Assembly: GCF_014650335.1 (NCBI RefSeq) | Contig: NZ_BMUT01000001.1 | Span: 487,037 to 551,036, forward strand | Direction of reading: 5' to 3' | Source of the DNA: Streptomyces hiroshimensis | GTDB taxonomy: Bacteria; Actinomycetota; Actinomycetes; Streptomycetales; Streptomycetaceae | Length of the DNA stretch: 64,000 nt | Shown: positions 1 to 8,754 of the stretch, piece after piece | Layout of the letters: each line of letters begins with the position of its first letter | Position numbering within the stretch: the stretch's first letter is position 1 | Position numbers and translations under genes: made by a program | The notes under the pieces: generated by a model | What the model was told of the DNA's origin: nothing | Database searches by the model: none | What the model saw: only the letters and a program-made list of their open reading frames with translations

Positions 1-700
1 TGGTGACAATGGCGATCGTCGCGTGCGACGGCAACTGTGCCTGCAAGCTGCGTCCGTACGACCGGGCCCGGTGTGCCCTGGTCTATCTGCGTAAGCACGA
101 CACCTTCGAACAGCTCGCCGCAGGGTTCGGTATCGGTGTGGCCACGGCCTGGCGCTACACGAACGACACGAGCGAGTGCCTCGCTGCTTTCGCCCCGTCG
201 TTGACCCAACGCTGACCAGCCATCACGCCGACGGATACGTGCTGCTGGACGGGACCGTCGCGGAGACCGACCGGGTCCAGGCGCCAGGTGATTTCTCCGG
301 CAAGGTCCGCCGCGAGGGTGTGAACCTGCAGGTCATCGCCACGGAAGAGGGCAGGCTGCTGTGGCTCTCGCCCGCCCTGCCCGGCGGCGTCCACGATATG
401 AAGGCCGCCCGCGAGCACGGCATCGTCGAGGTCTGCACCGCACTGGACCTCGACGCCTTTGCTGACAAGGGATACCAGGGAGCCGGCGGCACCGTGATCA
501 CGCCCATCAAGCGCCGCCCTGACACCGAACTCCCGGACAAACACAAGAGGTCGAACAGAGCCCACGCTGCACTGCGCGCTCCTGTCGAGCGGACGATCTC
601 CCGGATCAAGCAGTGGAGGATCTTCCGCCACGCCCGCATCAGCCCGAACCGGCTCACGTCAGTCGCCGCAGCCATCCTCACCCTCGTGATCTACACGTGA
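1..700 (+). pseudogene. IS5-type transposase, frameshifted and cut by the window edge
   Basis: Two overlapping frames together give most of an IS5-family DDE transposase. The first (to 215) carries the helix-turn-helix region ending in a GIGVATAWRY motif. The second (from 176) carries the catalytic half with three recognisable acidic positions: D in LLDGTV, D in FADKGYQG and E in PVERTISR. The natural join lies near 205-215, so one indel separates the halves. The usual first ~50 residues would lie left of the window. No terminal inverted repeat was found after the stop, so the right IS end is not placed. It is probably inactive unless programmed frameshifting is used, as in some IS5 relatives. 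Confidence 0.75.
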
Positions 701-787
701 AAAAGGCTCGTGGTGTCGGAGGCGAGGTCGAACTGTCACTACGTGGCTCGGTTCACCGGTTCGGTGCGTGAGCGAGGGCGTGAGGAG

Positions 788-1854
788 TCAGCCGCCGAAG
801 GTCGCCTGGAATGCGCTCTGGCCAGCCTGCAGGAGCATCGCCAGGCCAGGAGTCACGGCGCCGATGGCGTTCAGCGTCGTCTGTAGCTGCTCGTACGCGG
901 CGTGGATCCGGCCCGGCTCGGGTGCGTCGGCGGTGGCGGCATCCTCCAGCACCTCGGCGTCCGTGATGACCTGGTTCTGCTGGTCGTCGGCCGCCCCCCC
1001 AGGGTCGGCGCGAACTGCCTGACCGCCTGGGCGAACTCTGCTAGCTTGGAGGCGTCTAGGCCGATGTCATTGTTCTGGACGACGTGCTGCTGAGAGCCGG
1101 CGACGAAGCCCTGTGAGTGGGTGATGTTGTAGGTGTCGCCGCCGTTGGGCTGACGGCTCAAGTAGTCGCTCACGCTTCCTCCGGCGAGTACGCAACGAGT
1201 GCCAGCCGCGGTGATGCAGACCATGGCACCGTTGTCGGTGGCGTGGACATGCACGAGGCCGTCGTCGACCAGGTAGTCCAGGGCGCTGAGGACCTCCTCC
1301 TCAGCCAGGCGATCCCCGGCAAAATTGCACTGAGGATCCTCCGCGTACGACAGGACCGGGATGATGGAGTCCCGTCCACCGGTTCGCAGTGCCCACTGCA
1401 ACAGCACGTCGCAGGTGTGCCGAAAGCGGGCCACCGTATCGGCGCGCAGGTCAAGCAGCCGCTTGGCCTCCAGCACGCCGTCGTCCGTGGGGTACACCTC
1501 CGAGCCGGTGCCACCCCAAGTCTCGACGACGCGTACGAGCCCGAGCATTTTCAGCCGAAGCGCCATCTCGGCTGCCTCGCCCGTCGAAAGTCCCTCGACC
1601 TCGAGAAATTCCGCAACGTCAACAACGCGACTAGGACTATGGGGGGAGGCGCCGTAAAGCCAGATCAGGAGCCGGGACAGGTACGGATCGAACTCGATTC
1701 CGCTCACGCTCGAAAGCGCCACTGCCCCCAAGCGCGGTGCCTCGACCTCGACTGAAATGCGTACGGGATGCTTGCGGTTCGCCCGTTCGAACTCCTTGGC
1801 GATCTCTCGCTGCAGCTTGTCGATGGCGCTCTTATTAATCTCGAATCCGGCCAA
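788..1854 (-). CDS. hypothetical winged-helix-like protein, frameshifted at a homopolymer
   Basis: The start is TTG at 1854, preceded by an excellent AGGAGG six bases upstream. The N-terminus is a charged helix, the middle (about residues 60-200) resembles winged-helix modules, and a glycine/asparagine-rich GSQQHVVQNN segment precedes a C-terminal helix. After the LGG codons the frame turns into an Arg/Ser/Pro-rich shadow. A one-base shift at the seven-C run (994-1000) restores a sensible C-terminus (QQNQVITDAEVLED...) that ends in FGG at a TGA at 788-790. The indel may be real or a sequencing error. No function is recognised. The layout resembles other Streptomyces accessory proteins with an N/Q-rich linker. 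Confidence 0.6.
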
Positions 1855-2209
1855 CCCGTACCTCCTGGGAACACTGACCCTGCAAGGCTAGACCGCGCCA
1901 CTGACAACACGGTCCCGTGCTGGCGTGACCAGCTGATCCTTGGCTCAGGACCCCATGGCCACTGCGGCCTGAAGCAACGCGAGGCCCGCACTTTGGAAGC
2001 GGCTGCGATTCGGGCGATGGCATCGTTCTTGGCCGCTTCGTATGAGTAAGCTGTGGGAGCCAGGTCCGGACTCCCGGTAGCACCGGGGGAACCAGCCGAG
2101 TGCATCCAGTCTTCACCGTCCGGAGGCGCGTCAGCAGCGTGCCCACCAGCGGAACTCCACTTGCTTCCACGCACGGCCCCCGTGCGCCCACACGTTCGGA
2201 GTCCTCCGC

Positions 2210-3637
2210 ATGTCCCCCCAGCCGACCCTGGCCGCGCTTCGCAGCTTCCACTGCGAGCACACGCCCAGCAAGAGCCGCATCCTGGCTCTCGTCCACCACC
2301 GCGAAGGCCCCGCCTCTTTGCAGGCCGTCCTCACCTGCCGGCAGCCCGAGCTCGCACAGCAGGCAGTGGACATCCTCCAGCAGGCCATCCGCTCTACCTC
2401 CGACGCCTGGAAGCCCGAGCCGCTAGAAGCGCTGTGCGCCCAACTGCCGGATGCCCCGGCTTCCTCGCTCCGCAGCGCCGCACGGCATGCAGTCGCCGGC
2501 GTCTGGCCCATGCCGCCGGGCAGCTACCTCAAGTGGGATCAGATCGCTGACGGCGCCGATGAGGGTGCTGACGAGGACACTGACACCGAGGTGGTCACCC
2601 GTGCCCTGCGCACTCCGGACGATGCGCGGCTCGCGGACCTGGCGGGTCCGGTGGTCCGAGTAGAGGTGCTCCGCGAGTTCCACCTGCACGACCCGCAGGC
2701 CGTGCTGAAGGCCGCCAGGAGCGCGGGCTGGGAGCCCCTGTCGAATGACGATCCCGAGAATGATGACCCACAGGACGTCGTCGACGCCGTCATGTGGCTT
2801 GGGGAGACAGACAGAGAGATCGAGGGAGCGGACACGGTCACGGACGCCTGCCAGGGAATGAGGCTGCGTACCGAGAGCGGACACGAGGTCGCCGACTGGA
2901 GCGATGAGCCGGTTGTCGCCGACTTCGGCTCGGGCTGGCGGCGCAAGGCGGCTGTCCGCCGAGTTGAGTCGGCGATGCCGTCTACCAAGGAGAAGGTCCC
3001 GGACTTCGCCGCGCTGTTCGAGGTGCAGCCACCGCACTGTGAGGACCCGGAGTGCGAGGACGAGCAGTGTGAGTGGCAGCTCACCCCTCGAACGGCCGAT
3101 ATCTTGTACACGGAGCTGTGCGTGCTCGCTGACCAGGCGTACGACGACTCTGAGGAACTGGGCGACAGGTCCGTGGTACCCGACGAGCAAGAGGGCCTCT
3201 GGGGAGTGTTCACCTCTCTCCCGAAGCTGACTTTCGCAGCCGATCTGCAGTGGCGCCGTCGGTTCGCCCGGGCCGCCGACGACCTTGCTGGCGACCTCGA
3301 ACGCGGGGAGTGGCCGGAGCCCACCTGCACGGCTGAGGAACTCGCCCTCCACCTCGCCGTCCGCTACGCCCGTGACAAGGAGGATGAGGACCACGCCGTG
3401 GGTGGGCACGGAAGCCTGCCCACTCACCGGGATGACTACGACTTCGACATGTGTGCCGAGGTCTTCTTCCAGGACTCTGATGTGCTGATGTTGTACAGCG
3501 CTCGCTTCGACGGCATCGAGGACCCGGACGACGACACGAACCGGGACATGGGCGTCGGCGATCTCCGTGCTGCGGCATGGTTCGAGCCGTTCTTGAACGT
3601 CCCTGCCCGTGACCCCCACCGCGGGTTCCGCCGCTGA
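2210..3637 (+). CDS. hypothetical acidic protein (475 aa)
   Basis: This is a soluble, strongly acidic protein with many Asp/Glu-rich stretches and no signal peptide or membrane segment. A cysteine cluster, CEDPECEDEQC, near residue 285 could bind a metal. The N-terminal ~90 residues are helical and less acidic. No clear Shine-Dalgarno precedes the ATG at 2210, so the start is tentative. It converges with the NUDIX gene and shares its terminator. The family is not recognised and no function is proposed. Confidence 0.6.
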   Translation: MSPQPTLAALRSFHCEHTPSKSRILALVHHREGPASLQAVLTCRQPELAQQAVDILQQAIRSTSDAWKPEPLEALCAQLPDAPASSLRSAARHAVAGVWPMPPGSYLKWDQIADGADEGADEDTDTEVVTRALRTPDDARLADLAGPVVRVEVLREFHLHDPQAVLKAARSAGWEPLSNDDPENDDPQDVVDAVMWLGETDREIEGADTVTDACQGMRLRTESGHEVADWSDEPVVADFGSGWRRKAAVRRVESAMPSTKEKVPDFAALFEVQPPHCEDPECEDEQCEWQLTPRTADILYTELCVLADQAYDDSEELGDRSVVPDEQEGLWGVFTSLPKLTFAADLQWRRRFARAADDLAGDLERGEWPEPTCTAEELALHLAVRYARDKEDEDHAVGGHGSLPTHRDDYDFDMCAEVFFQDSDVLMLYSARFDGIEDPDDDTNRDMGVGDLRAAAWFEPFLNVPARDPHRGFRR

Positions 3638-3656
3638 TTGTCCGGCAGCGCTGCAT

Positions 3657-3694
3657 AAGAGCCTGACCGCGATCGCTCAAGTGGTCAGGCTCTT
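3657..3694. terminator. bidirectional terminator between convergent genes
   Basis: Perfect 12-bp arms (AAGAGCCTGACC and GGTCAGGCTCTT) flank a 14-base loop and are followed by a T run on the plus strand. The right arm contains the stop codon of the minus-strand NUDIX gene, so the hairpin serves both directions. Confidence 0.85.
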
Positions 3695-4143
3695 TTGGGG
3701 AGGCTCGTTCGTGCATCCTGGTGGAGCGCGATCGCCTCTCGACACCACGGGGGTACGCGGAGCCGTGGGAGCACCGAGGCCGGGAACCAGTGGAGCATGA
3801 TGCCCTCGGTGAGGGGGAGGGCGTGGGCGTCGCCGTCCCAGTGGCCGGTGTAGATGGCGATCGGACCCTTGCCGAGGTGTTCGACGTTCCTCTGCTGGAC
3901 GGTGGTGAACTCCTCGAGCGGGATGGTGAGTCCGGTCTCCTCCACTACCTCGCGTGCGACGGTGTCGGCCAGTGATTCGCCCGGTTCGGGGCGTCCGCCG
4001 ACAGGTGTCCAGTAGCCGGGCCAGCAGATGCCTTCGATGTCGTCGCGGAGGTGGAGCAGGTATTCGCCCCGGCTGTTTGTGATCAGCGCGGATACCCCCG
4101 TACCGGACTTGATCGCTTCCGCTTCGAGCTCGGTGTCGGTCAT
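3685..4143 (-). CDS. NUDIX hydrolase
   Basis: A 152-aa pyrophosphohydrolase with a complete Nudix box at residues 50-72 (G-x5-E-x7-REVVEETGL), which coordinates Mg2+ for cleavage of nucleoside-diphosphate-linked substrates. The ATG at 4143 begins MTDTELEAEA; longer readings upstream are low-complexity and were not accepted. It follows the MazG-like gene by about 100 bp in the same direction. The two may form a housecleaning pair acting on non-canonical nucleotides, which is inference from family and adjacency. The substrate cannot be read from the sequence. Confidence 0.85.
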   Translation of the reverse strand: MTDTELEAEAIKSGTGVSALITNSRGEYLLHLRDDIEGICWPGYWTPVGGRPEPGESLADTVAREVVEETGLTIPLEEFTTVQQRNVEHLGKGPIAIYTGHWDGDAHALPLTEGIMLHWFPASVLPRLRVPPWCREAIALHQDARTSLPKRA

Positions 4144-4246
4144 CCCGCCATCGTCCACCCTGGGGGTGGGGGTGGAGCGTCTACGACACGGGCCGACGGT
4201 CGCGTCCCGAGGGCGCGCGACCGCCGGCGTGGGGAGGGAGGAGCGG

Positions 4247-4576
4247 TCAGGCGGCAGCAGCGGCTTCGCGGCCCCTGCGGGTACGGCGGTGGAAGATCTC
4301 CTCGAAGGTCGCGCGGGCGCCTTCGGGGTCGACGTAGTGCATGGCCAGCAGGGCGGCGATGACGGCGCCGACGAGGGCGTTCTGGACCTCGGACCAGCTG
4401 TGTACGTCACCGCAGGTGGTCAGGCCCTTCAGGCCGTGGAGGGCGTGCATGGCCTCGCCGGCCTCCTCGGCGACCTTGCCCACCTGTAGGGCCTTGAGTT
4501 CCTCGTTCGGGAGGTGTTCACCGGCCTCGCGGCAGACGGCGGAGAGCTTGGTGATGTCGTCCCACAGGTCGTCCAT
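4247..4576 (-). CDS. MazG-like nucleotide pyrophosphohydrolase
   Basis: A small all-alpha protein (109 aa). The segment KVAEEAGEAMHALHG at residues 33-47 carries the acidic helix typical of MazG-like and dUTPase-superfamily enzymes, which bind Mg2+ and hydrolyse NTPs to NMP plus PPi. The C-terminus is Arg- and Ala-rich. It lies upstream of the NUDIX gene on the same strand, separated by about 100 bp that contain a G/C-rich hairpin (CGGTCGCG...CGCGACCG, 4197-4223). Confidence 0.75.
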   Translation of the reverse strand: MDDLWDDITKLSAVCREAGEHLPNEELKALQVGKVAEEAGEAMHALHGLKGLTTCGDVHSWSEVQNALVGAVIAALLAMHYVDPEGARATFEEIFHRRTRRGREAAAAA

Positions 4577-4625
4577 GACGGATCTCCCATCCGTGTGTCC
4601 CGGCCCCGGGGTGGGGCCTGGGGTC

Positions 4626-4970
4626 CTACGGCTGTGCGGGTCGGCCGAGCTGGCGCACGGTCCATCCGGCTGTGCGCCAGGTGTCGGCGTTTAGGAGGTT
4701 GCGGAGGTCCACGATGACCGGTTGCTCGACCAGGGCGGACAGGGCCTTGGGGTCGGCGTCGCAGAACTGGGGCCACTCGGTGGCCAGGGCGATCAGGTCC
4801 GCGCCCTTGACCAACTCCTCCAGGTCTTCCGTGTAGTCGAGTTCGGGGTGGCGTACGAGTGTGGTGGGCACGGCGTGGGGGTCGTGGACCGTGACGGTCG
4901 CGCCGCGTTGGTGCATGAGGGCGGCGACGGCAAGGGCCGGAGACTCGCGCACGTCGTCGGTGCCGGCCTG
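4626..4970 (-). pseudogene. C-terminal fragment of UDP-glucose/GDP-mannose dehydrogenase
   Basis: Only the UDP-binding C-terminal domain survives. The frame starts around AGTDDVRESPALAVA, a hallmark of nucleotide-sugar dehydrogenases just before their UDP-binding domain, and runs to LGRPAQP and a TAG at 4626. About 115 of the usual ~440 residues remain. The NAD-binding and catalytic Cys domains are absent, and the frame closes with a TGA a few codons upstream. It is a remnant left by deletion or insertion. Confidence 0.75.
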
Positions 4971-5112
4971 GGTTGGCTGCTGCCCGGTCCATGGTGTTCA
5001 TCAGCTCGCCCAAGTCCATGACGGCAGCCTGCCACGAGGGTCGGATAGTGTGGCGGTGATCGCGTGATGAGGCTCTGGGGGTGGCAGCACGGTGCAGAGG
5101 CCGCCAGCTGCA

Positions 5113-6492
5113 CTACGGGAGTCGACCACGTGGCCAGGCGTTGACGGCCTCCATAGGCGGATGCCGCTGTAGCCATTTGCGTGCGGCTTCGTCGCCGAAG
5201 CCGTGTGAGCGGAGGACTTCAAGGGCGGCTGCTCGCACTGCTCGCGCCTCGTCTACGCGGTTCAGGTGGGTCTTCATGCGCGCCACCACGTCGTCGTAGT
5301 CATACTCATAGCGACCGTTCACCTTCTGAGTGAACAGTGGCAGGAGTTTGTAGTAGCGACGTTCGCTGATTCCGACCTGGGTCCACGGGTACCGGTCCGG
5401 TGCCTCGCTCTTCCGGTACTGCATGACCGCGATGCTCGCCTTCCGGCGCACGTACCGACGAGTTGCCTCCGCGCCCCGCGCTGGATCGAATCCGGGGTGG
5501 ATCAGTTGTTCGAGCAGTGTTGCGGCGGCAGAAGCCCTGTCTGGCGCACGGGTCTCACGCTGGATGCGATCGACCTGCCGCGGATACGCCAGCGCGACGG
5601 CGTTCACTAGCGCCGGCTCATCGCCCTTGATGTAGCCATGCCAGTAGCCCTTCAAGACCACCTGGCACGCGATCTCGTAGGGGGTCGAGGCGGGGTCGGG
5701 GGTGACGGTCGGTATGCCGTGACCGTGGATGGCCTTCGCCAGCCTTCCCCATGGCCGATCAATGGGGCGCTGGACCTGCTCGGGCCAGATGCGTGCGGTG
5801 AACGCCCAATCTGCGGGTTGTCGCGTCATCCGAGCCGCGATCAGGATGGCTTCGACGGCTGCAAGTGGTGGGGTCTCTCTGTCGGTCATCGCTTTGTCCA
5901 GCAGCAGCTCGACAAGCCGTCCGTCGTCCTCGGTCTCGCTCGTCACCCAGATGAGACGGCGGGCGATTTGGATCCACCACCCGTCGATAGAGACCCCCAG
6001 GATTGGGACGCAAAATCGAACGGCAGGGTCCATAATCCGGCGAAATAGGTACTTTCGCTGCTCATGGTCCACGGACGTGCCCAGCCAGTGGAGGACGTAG
6101 TCCGCCGACAGGCGCCCCGTCTGCGATGCCCCGGCGATGAGCTGGCCGGCAATCCAGAGTGCGTCAGCCGCCCGTGCGGCGTTCGGCGCAGGGCTGGCCA
6201 AGGGGGAGACTTGCAGGACGGTCGCAATCTCGCCGTTCACTGGGTCAGGGACTTCCCATGCTCCCGCCTCTGGCTCCAGCGAGCCGACCTGCGCATCTGG
6301 GATGTCCGCGAAGGGCAAGCCGTTGGGCTCGATCACTGAGGTCGTTCGGCGCAATGGCTGGAAGCTACGGCCCGACAGGACGTCAATCTCGCGGCCGACT
6401 CGGCCGAGTACGTCAATCAGCATGTGGCGGCCTGGGCTACCGCCGATCAGCTTCGCGGTCTCCTCGGCAAGGCCCTCGGACCAATGTCCCAT
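5113..6492 (-). CDS. hypothetical protein (459 aa)
   Basis: The ATG at 6492 (MGHWSEGLAEE) is chosen because the upstream extension is compositionally poor and overlaps a divergent gene. The product is soluble and mainly helical. The last ~100 residues contain a basic segment with RRYVRRKASIAV and a GISERRYYKLLPLF motif resembling a winged-helix or DNA-binding module. No known domain is recognised. The start lies only 19 bp from the divergent small membrane gene. A TATACT hexamer six bases before the ATG suggests a leaderless transcript. Confidence 0.6.
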   Translation of the reverse strand: MGHWSEGLAEETAKLIGGSPGRHMLIDVLGRVGREIDVLSGRSFQPLRRTTSVIEPNGLPFADIPDAQVGSLEPEAGAWEVPDPVNGEIATVLQVSPLASPAPNAARAADALWIAGQLIAGASQTGRLSADYVLHWLGTSVDHEQRKYLFRRIMDPAVRFCVPILGVSIDGWWIQIARRLIWVTSETEDDGRLVELLLDKAMTDRETPPLAAVEAILIAARMTRQPADWAFTARIWPEQVQRPIDRPWGRLAKAIHGHGIPTVTPDPASTPYEIACQVVLKGYWHGYIKGDEPALVNAVALAYPRQVDRIQRETRAPDRASAAATLLEQLIHPGFDPARGAEATRRYVRRKASIAVMQYRKSEAPDRYPWTQVGISERRYYKLLPLFTQKVNGRYEYDYDDVVARMKTHLNRVDEARAVRAAALEVLRSHGFGDEAARKWLQRHPPMEAVNAWPRGRLP

Positions 6493-6498
6493 CCGGGC

Positions 6499-6505
6499 AG
6501 TATAC
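6499..6505. promoter_or_regulatory. shared -10-like palindrome between divergent genes
   Basis: A GTATAC palindrome lies in the 19-bp gap between the starts at 6492 (minus) and 6512 (plus). Read leftwards it gives TATACT six bases before the ATG. Read rightwards it gives TATACG about seven bases before the other ATG. Both distances suit leaderless transcripts. No strong -35 box is seen. Confidence 0.35.
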
Positions 6506-6511
6506 GAGGGC

Positions 6512-6790
6512 ATGGAGAGTGAAAACCCCCGTCTTGAGCGGGCGCGATCGTACGCATCCGAGCCGCAGGAAATCCACGTGCTTGAGGGCAAGTCCGACCT
6601 GACGCCCCGCTTCAAACTGATCTTTTCTACGGTGGCTGCGCTGACGGCCCTGGCCCTGATTTTGAATGTGCTACTTGCCGCGTTTGGGGGAGGTTCTGAC
6701 CAGGTGCAAGCCGCTGCCGGCGCATGCTCCACGACCTACATGATGGGCTTCGGGGCGATTGTGGGACTCATTGGCGGCAAGGTGGCGTGA
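6512..6790 (+). CDS. small membrane protein, two TM segments (92 aa)
   Basis: The product has an acidic/basic N-terminal tail of about 30 residues, one strong hydrophobic helix (residues ~36-60, FKLIFSTVAALTALALIL) and a second weaker one at the C-terminus (YMMGFGAIVGLIGG). It is divergent from the 459-aa hypothetical gene and shares a minimal promoter region with it, so the two may be functionally linked. No family is recognised. Confidence 0.55.
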   Translation: MESENPRLERARSYASEPQEIHVLEGKSDLTPRFKLIFSTVAALTALALILNVLLAAFGGGSDQVQAAAGACSTTYMMGFGAIVGLIGGKVA

Positions 6791-6978
6791 GACTTCTTTC
6801 TGCGGGTTGAGAGGGGCGAGCCGCTGCTTGCGAGAAAGGTAAGCATCAGCCCATGCCACATCAGTCCATGGCGCATCGGGCTCTGCGCGGAGGAGTTTTT
6901 GCCGCCAGATCAGCGCGCCAGCACTGAGATCCTTTTGTTCCGCCAGTGATCCATCCAGCAGAGCCCCCGGGGCAGGCA

Positions 6979-7542
6979 TCAGGACGTGCGAAGTGCCTCC
7001 GGGAGGAAGCGGCCGATCTCTGTGCTGCTAAACGTCATGTCCTCGTCGATCTGCAGGGCTCGCTGTGCAGCCCGATAGGCGCTACTCGATGTGTCCGGTG
7101 CCAGCCGGTAGACGTGGTTCAGCTTCTCGAGTAGCTCGTCTCTGCGGCGAGGTATGTCCACGGATTGCGGGTTGGTCTGTATGTCGGTGAGCAGGTGCAG
7201 ATACAGCTCCCGGATGTACCAGAGCTCCTTGGCCGCAAGGCGGTGCTGCTCCGCGACCTTCTCCGGAGTGAAACTCAGCTGGAAGATAGTGAACGCGAGC
7301 GCTAGCGCGGAGGCGCCGCTGCTGATGTAGAGCAGGATTCGCTGGTCCGTGATCACCGAGGTCAGCAGCGTCCCGGAGGTCAGCGTCATCAGGACAATAT
7401 TGATCCACTTCGCCCGGTCCGCGTTGGATGCTTCCAGCTCCCTGGCCTTCTCGTGTGCCTTGTGCGAGTAGACGACGCGGCCGAAGCACTCTCGGATCGA
7501 CTGGACGTTGGCCGTGTGCTCAGTGTTCTCGTTAGAGCTCAT
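6979..7542 (-). CDS. SLATT-domain two-TM effector of a CBASS system
   Basis: This 187-aa protein has the SLATT layout: a basic helical N-terminus, TM1 at about residues 46-64, TM2 at 70-91, then a long helical cytoplasmic tail. SLATT proteins are predicted pore-forming effectors that respond to a second messenger made by the partner CD-NTase, killing or arresting infected cells. The gene overlaps the end of the upstream nucleotidyltransferase by 11 bp, so the two are translationally coupled. The SLATT family call rests on topology, size and context. Confidence 0.8.
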   Translation of the reverse strand: MSSNENTEHTANVQSIRECFGRVVYSHKAHEKARELEASNADRAKWINIVLMTLTSGTLLTSVITDQRILLYISSGASALALAFTIFQLSFTPEKVAEQHRLAAKELWYIRELYLHLLTDIQTNPQSVDIPRRRDELLEKLNHVYRLAPDTSSSAYRAAQRALQIDEDMTFSSTEIGRFLPEALRTS

Positions 7543-8410
7543 ACTGGCTCCCGAAGATCTTTTGCCACTCTAGAGAGGCGTCGATGTGCTTGCTCGCCAG
7601 CTCGTACTCGCACGCCTTGACCGCCCTGCGGTGCGCGCTTTGCGCCTTGCTCAGCCAGACGTCTCCGTACTGCTTCTTCTCGCTTGTCCCGGGGATCGTG
7701 TGCCAGCAGTTGGCCTTCTCGACCAGCTCGGCAAAGAAGTCCCGGACCATCCAGTCGTAGAAGGTCATTGACTCCCTGGAGCGGTTCCACGTCGATAGAA
7801 ATTTCACGCTCCGCAGTTCCAGCACCAGGGACTTGATGGGGACCGAGCAGTGTTTCTGCCACACCTTCATCATCCTGATGAGGTTCCGGGTATTGCCGTT
7901 GGTCCGGGCGTCTGAATCGGCCACGTAGGCGATCTCGGCCTTGTGGTCGACATGCTGCCAACTGCCGCCGTCATGGGTGTTGGGCACGAGGAGCCCACCT
8001 CCCTGTCGGTGCCAGGCGGGCAGGACCTCCACGGTGTGGCCAGTGGAGAAGTCGACGACCACGACCTGGCCATCACCACCGATTTCCATGGTTCGTGGGT
8101 AGCGCGCCTGGAAAAGGCCCTTCAGCTCCTGCAGGAGGGCCGACTGCCCGTTGTACTTGTGCCCGTTGAAGCGGTGGTACTCGCTGACGGGCATGAAGAA
8201 CAGTACGTCGACATCCCGCGGCGGATTCACCGCCGTGTCCTTCCCGTACGAGCCGATAATCAGCCGACAATCGTCCGAATACGGTCGGTTGCTGTAGTGC
8301 CCGTGCAGCTTACGGGCGATGGCGTTCGCGCTTGTCAGCGCGGATGCACACTGATCACTCGTCACCATGATGTTCTTCAGGAAGGTGTCGAACCTACTCG
8401 CCGTACTCAT
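7532..8410 (-). CDS. SMODS nucleotidyltransferase (CD-NTase) of CBASS
   Basis: This 292-aa enzyme has a polymerase-beta-like core: GSYGKDTA at residues 53-60, the metal-binding DVD at 66-68 and the third Asp at 120 (VVVVDF). It should make a cyclic or linear oligonucleotide signal on phage infection, which activates the adjoining SLATT protein. The start at 8410 has GAGGAGG seven bases upstream. No Cap2/Cap3 ubiquitin-like genes or HORMA/TRIP13 genes are nearby, so this is the short two-gene CBASS form. The nucleotide product cannot be read from sequence. Confidence 0.85.
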   Translation of the reverse strand: MSTASRFDTFLKNIMVTSDQCASALTSANAIARKLHGHYSNRPYSDDCRLIIGSYGKDTAVNPPRDVDVLFFMPVSEYHRFNGHKYNGQSALLQELKGLFQARYPRTMEIGGDGQVVVVDFSTGHTVEVLPAWHRQGGGLLVPNTHDGGSWQHVDHKAEIAYVADSDARTNGNTRNLIRMMKVWQKHCSVPIKSLVLELRSVKFLSTWNRSRESMTFYDWMVRDFFAELVEKANCWHTIPGTSEKKQYGDVWLSKAQSAHRRAVKACEYELASKHIDASLEWQKIFGSQYEL

Positions 8411-8625
8411 GGACCCTCCTCGCTCGTCCCAAGGGGAGCGTAGAGGGCGCCACTGACAGGCGACCGGCCTGACGAAACAGGGGGAATGCCATCCGTCGAG
8501 TGACGCCTGGGGCCGTAGATGAGGTAGCGGTGGAGGGCGCTGGCTGTGGTGTCCACGAAGCCCTCGCTCGCCATGGTGGCACCAGGCGCCCCAGACGCCA
8601 GCTCAAGCCGAAATTCGGCGAACAC
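8407..8625 (-). CDS. possible small protein upstream of the CD-NTase (72 aa)
   Basis: An open frame from GTG 8625 ends with a TGA that overlaps the CD-NTase ATG as ATGA, the coupling pattern of real operon genes. Third-position GC looks fairly high. The product has no recognisable domain, and no convincing Shine-Dalgarno precedes its GTG. It may be a small leader gene of the CBASS operon or a chance frame. Confidence 0.3.
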   Translation of the reverse strand: MFAEFRLELASGAPGATMASEGFVDTTASALHRYLIYGPRRHSTDGIPPVSSGRSPVSGALYAPLGTSEEGP

Positions 8626-8754
8626 TCGCGGAACACTAACTCAGACCCCGTCAGGCGCGTCTGAGCTCTCCGCTGACGCCGGTGCGTCCGGTGAACCGGT
8701 GACGGCCGGACCACCGCCTGAGATCATCGATAGATGACGAAGGGCGGGGACAGC

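Noticed and set aside
4429..5019. Minus-strand frame starting MDLGELMNTMDRAAANPG
   Set aside because: It runs out of frame with the UDP-sugar dehydrogenase remnant and becomes Arg/Pro-rich; at most a junction scar.
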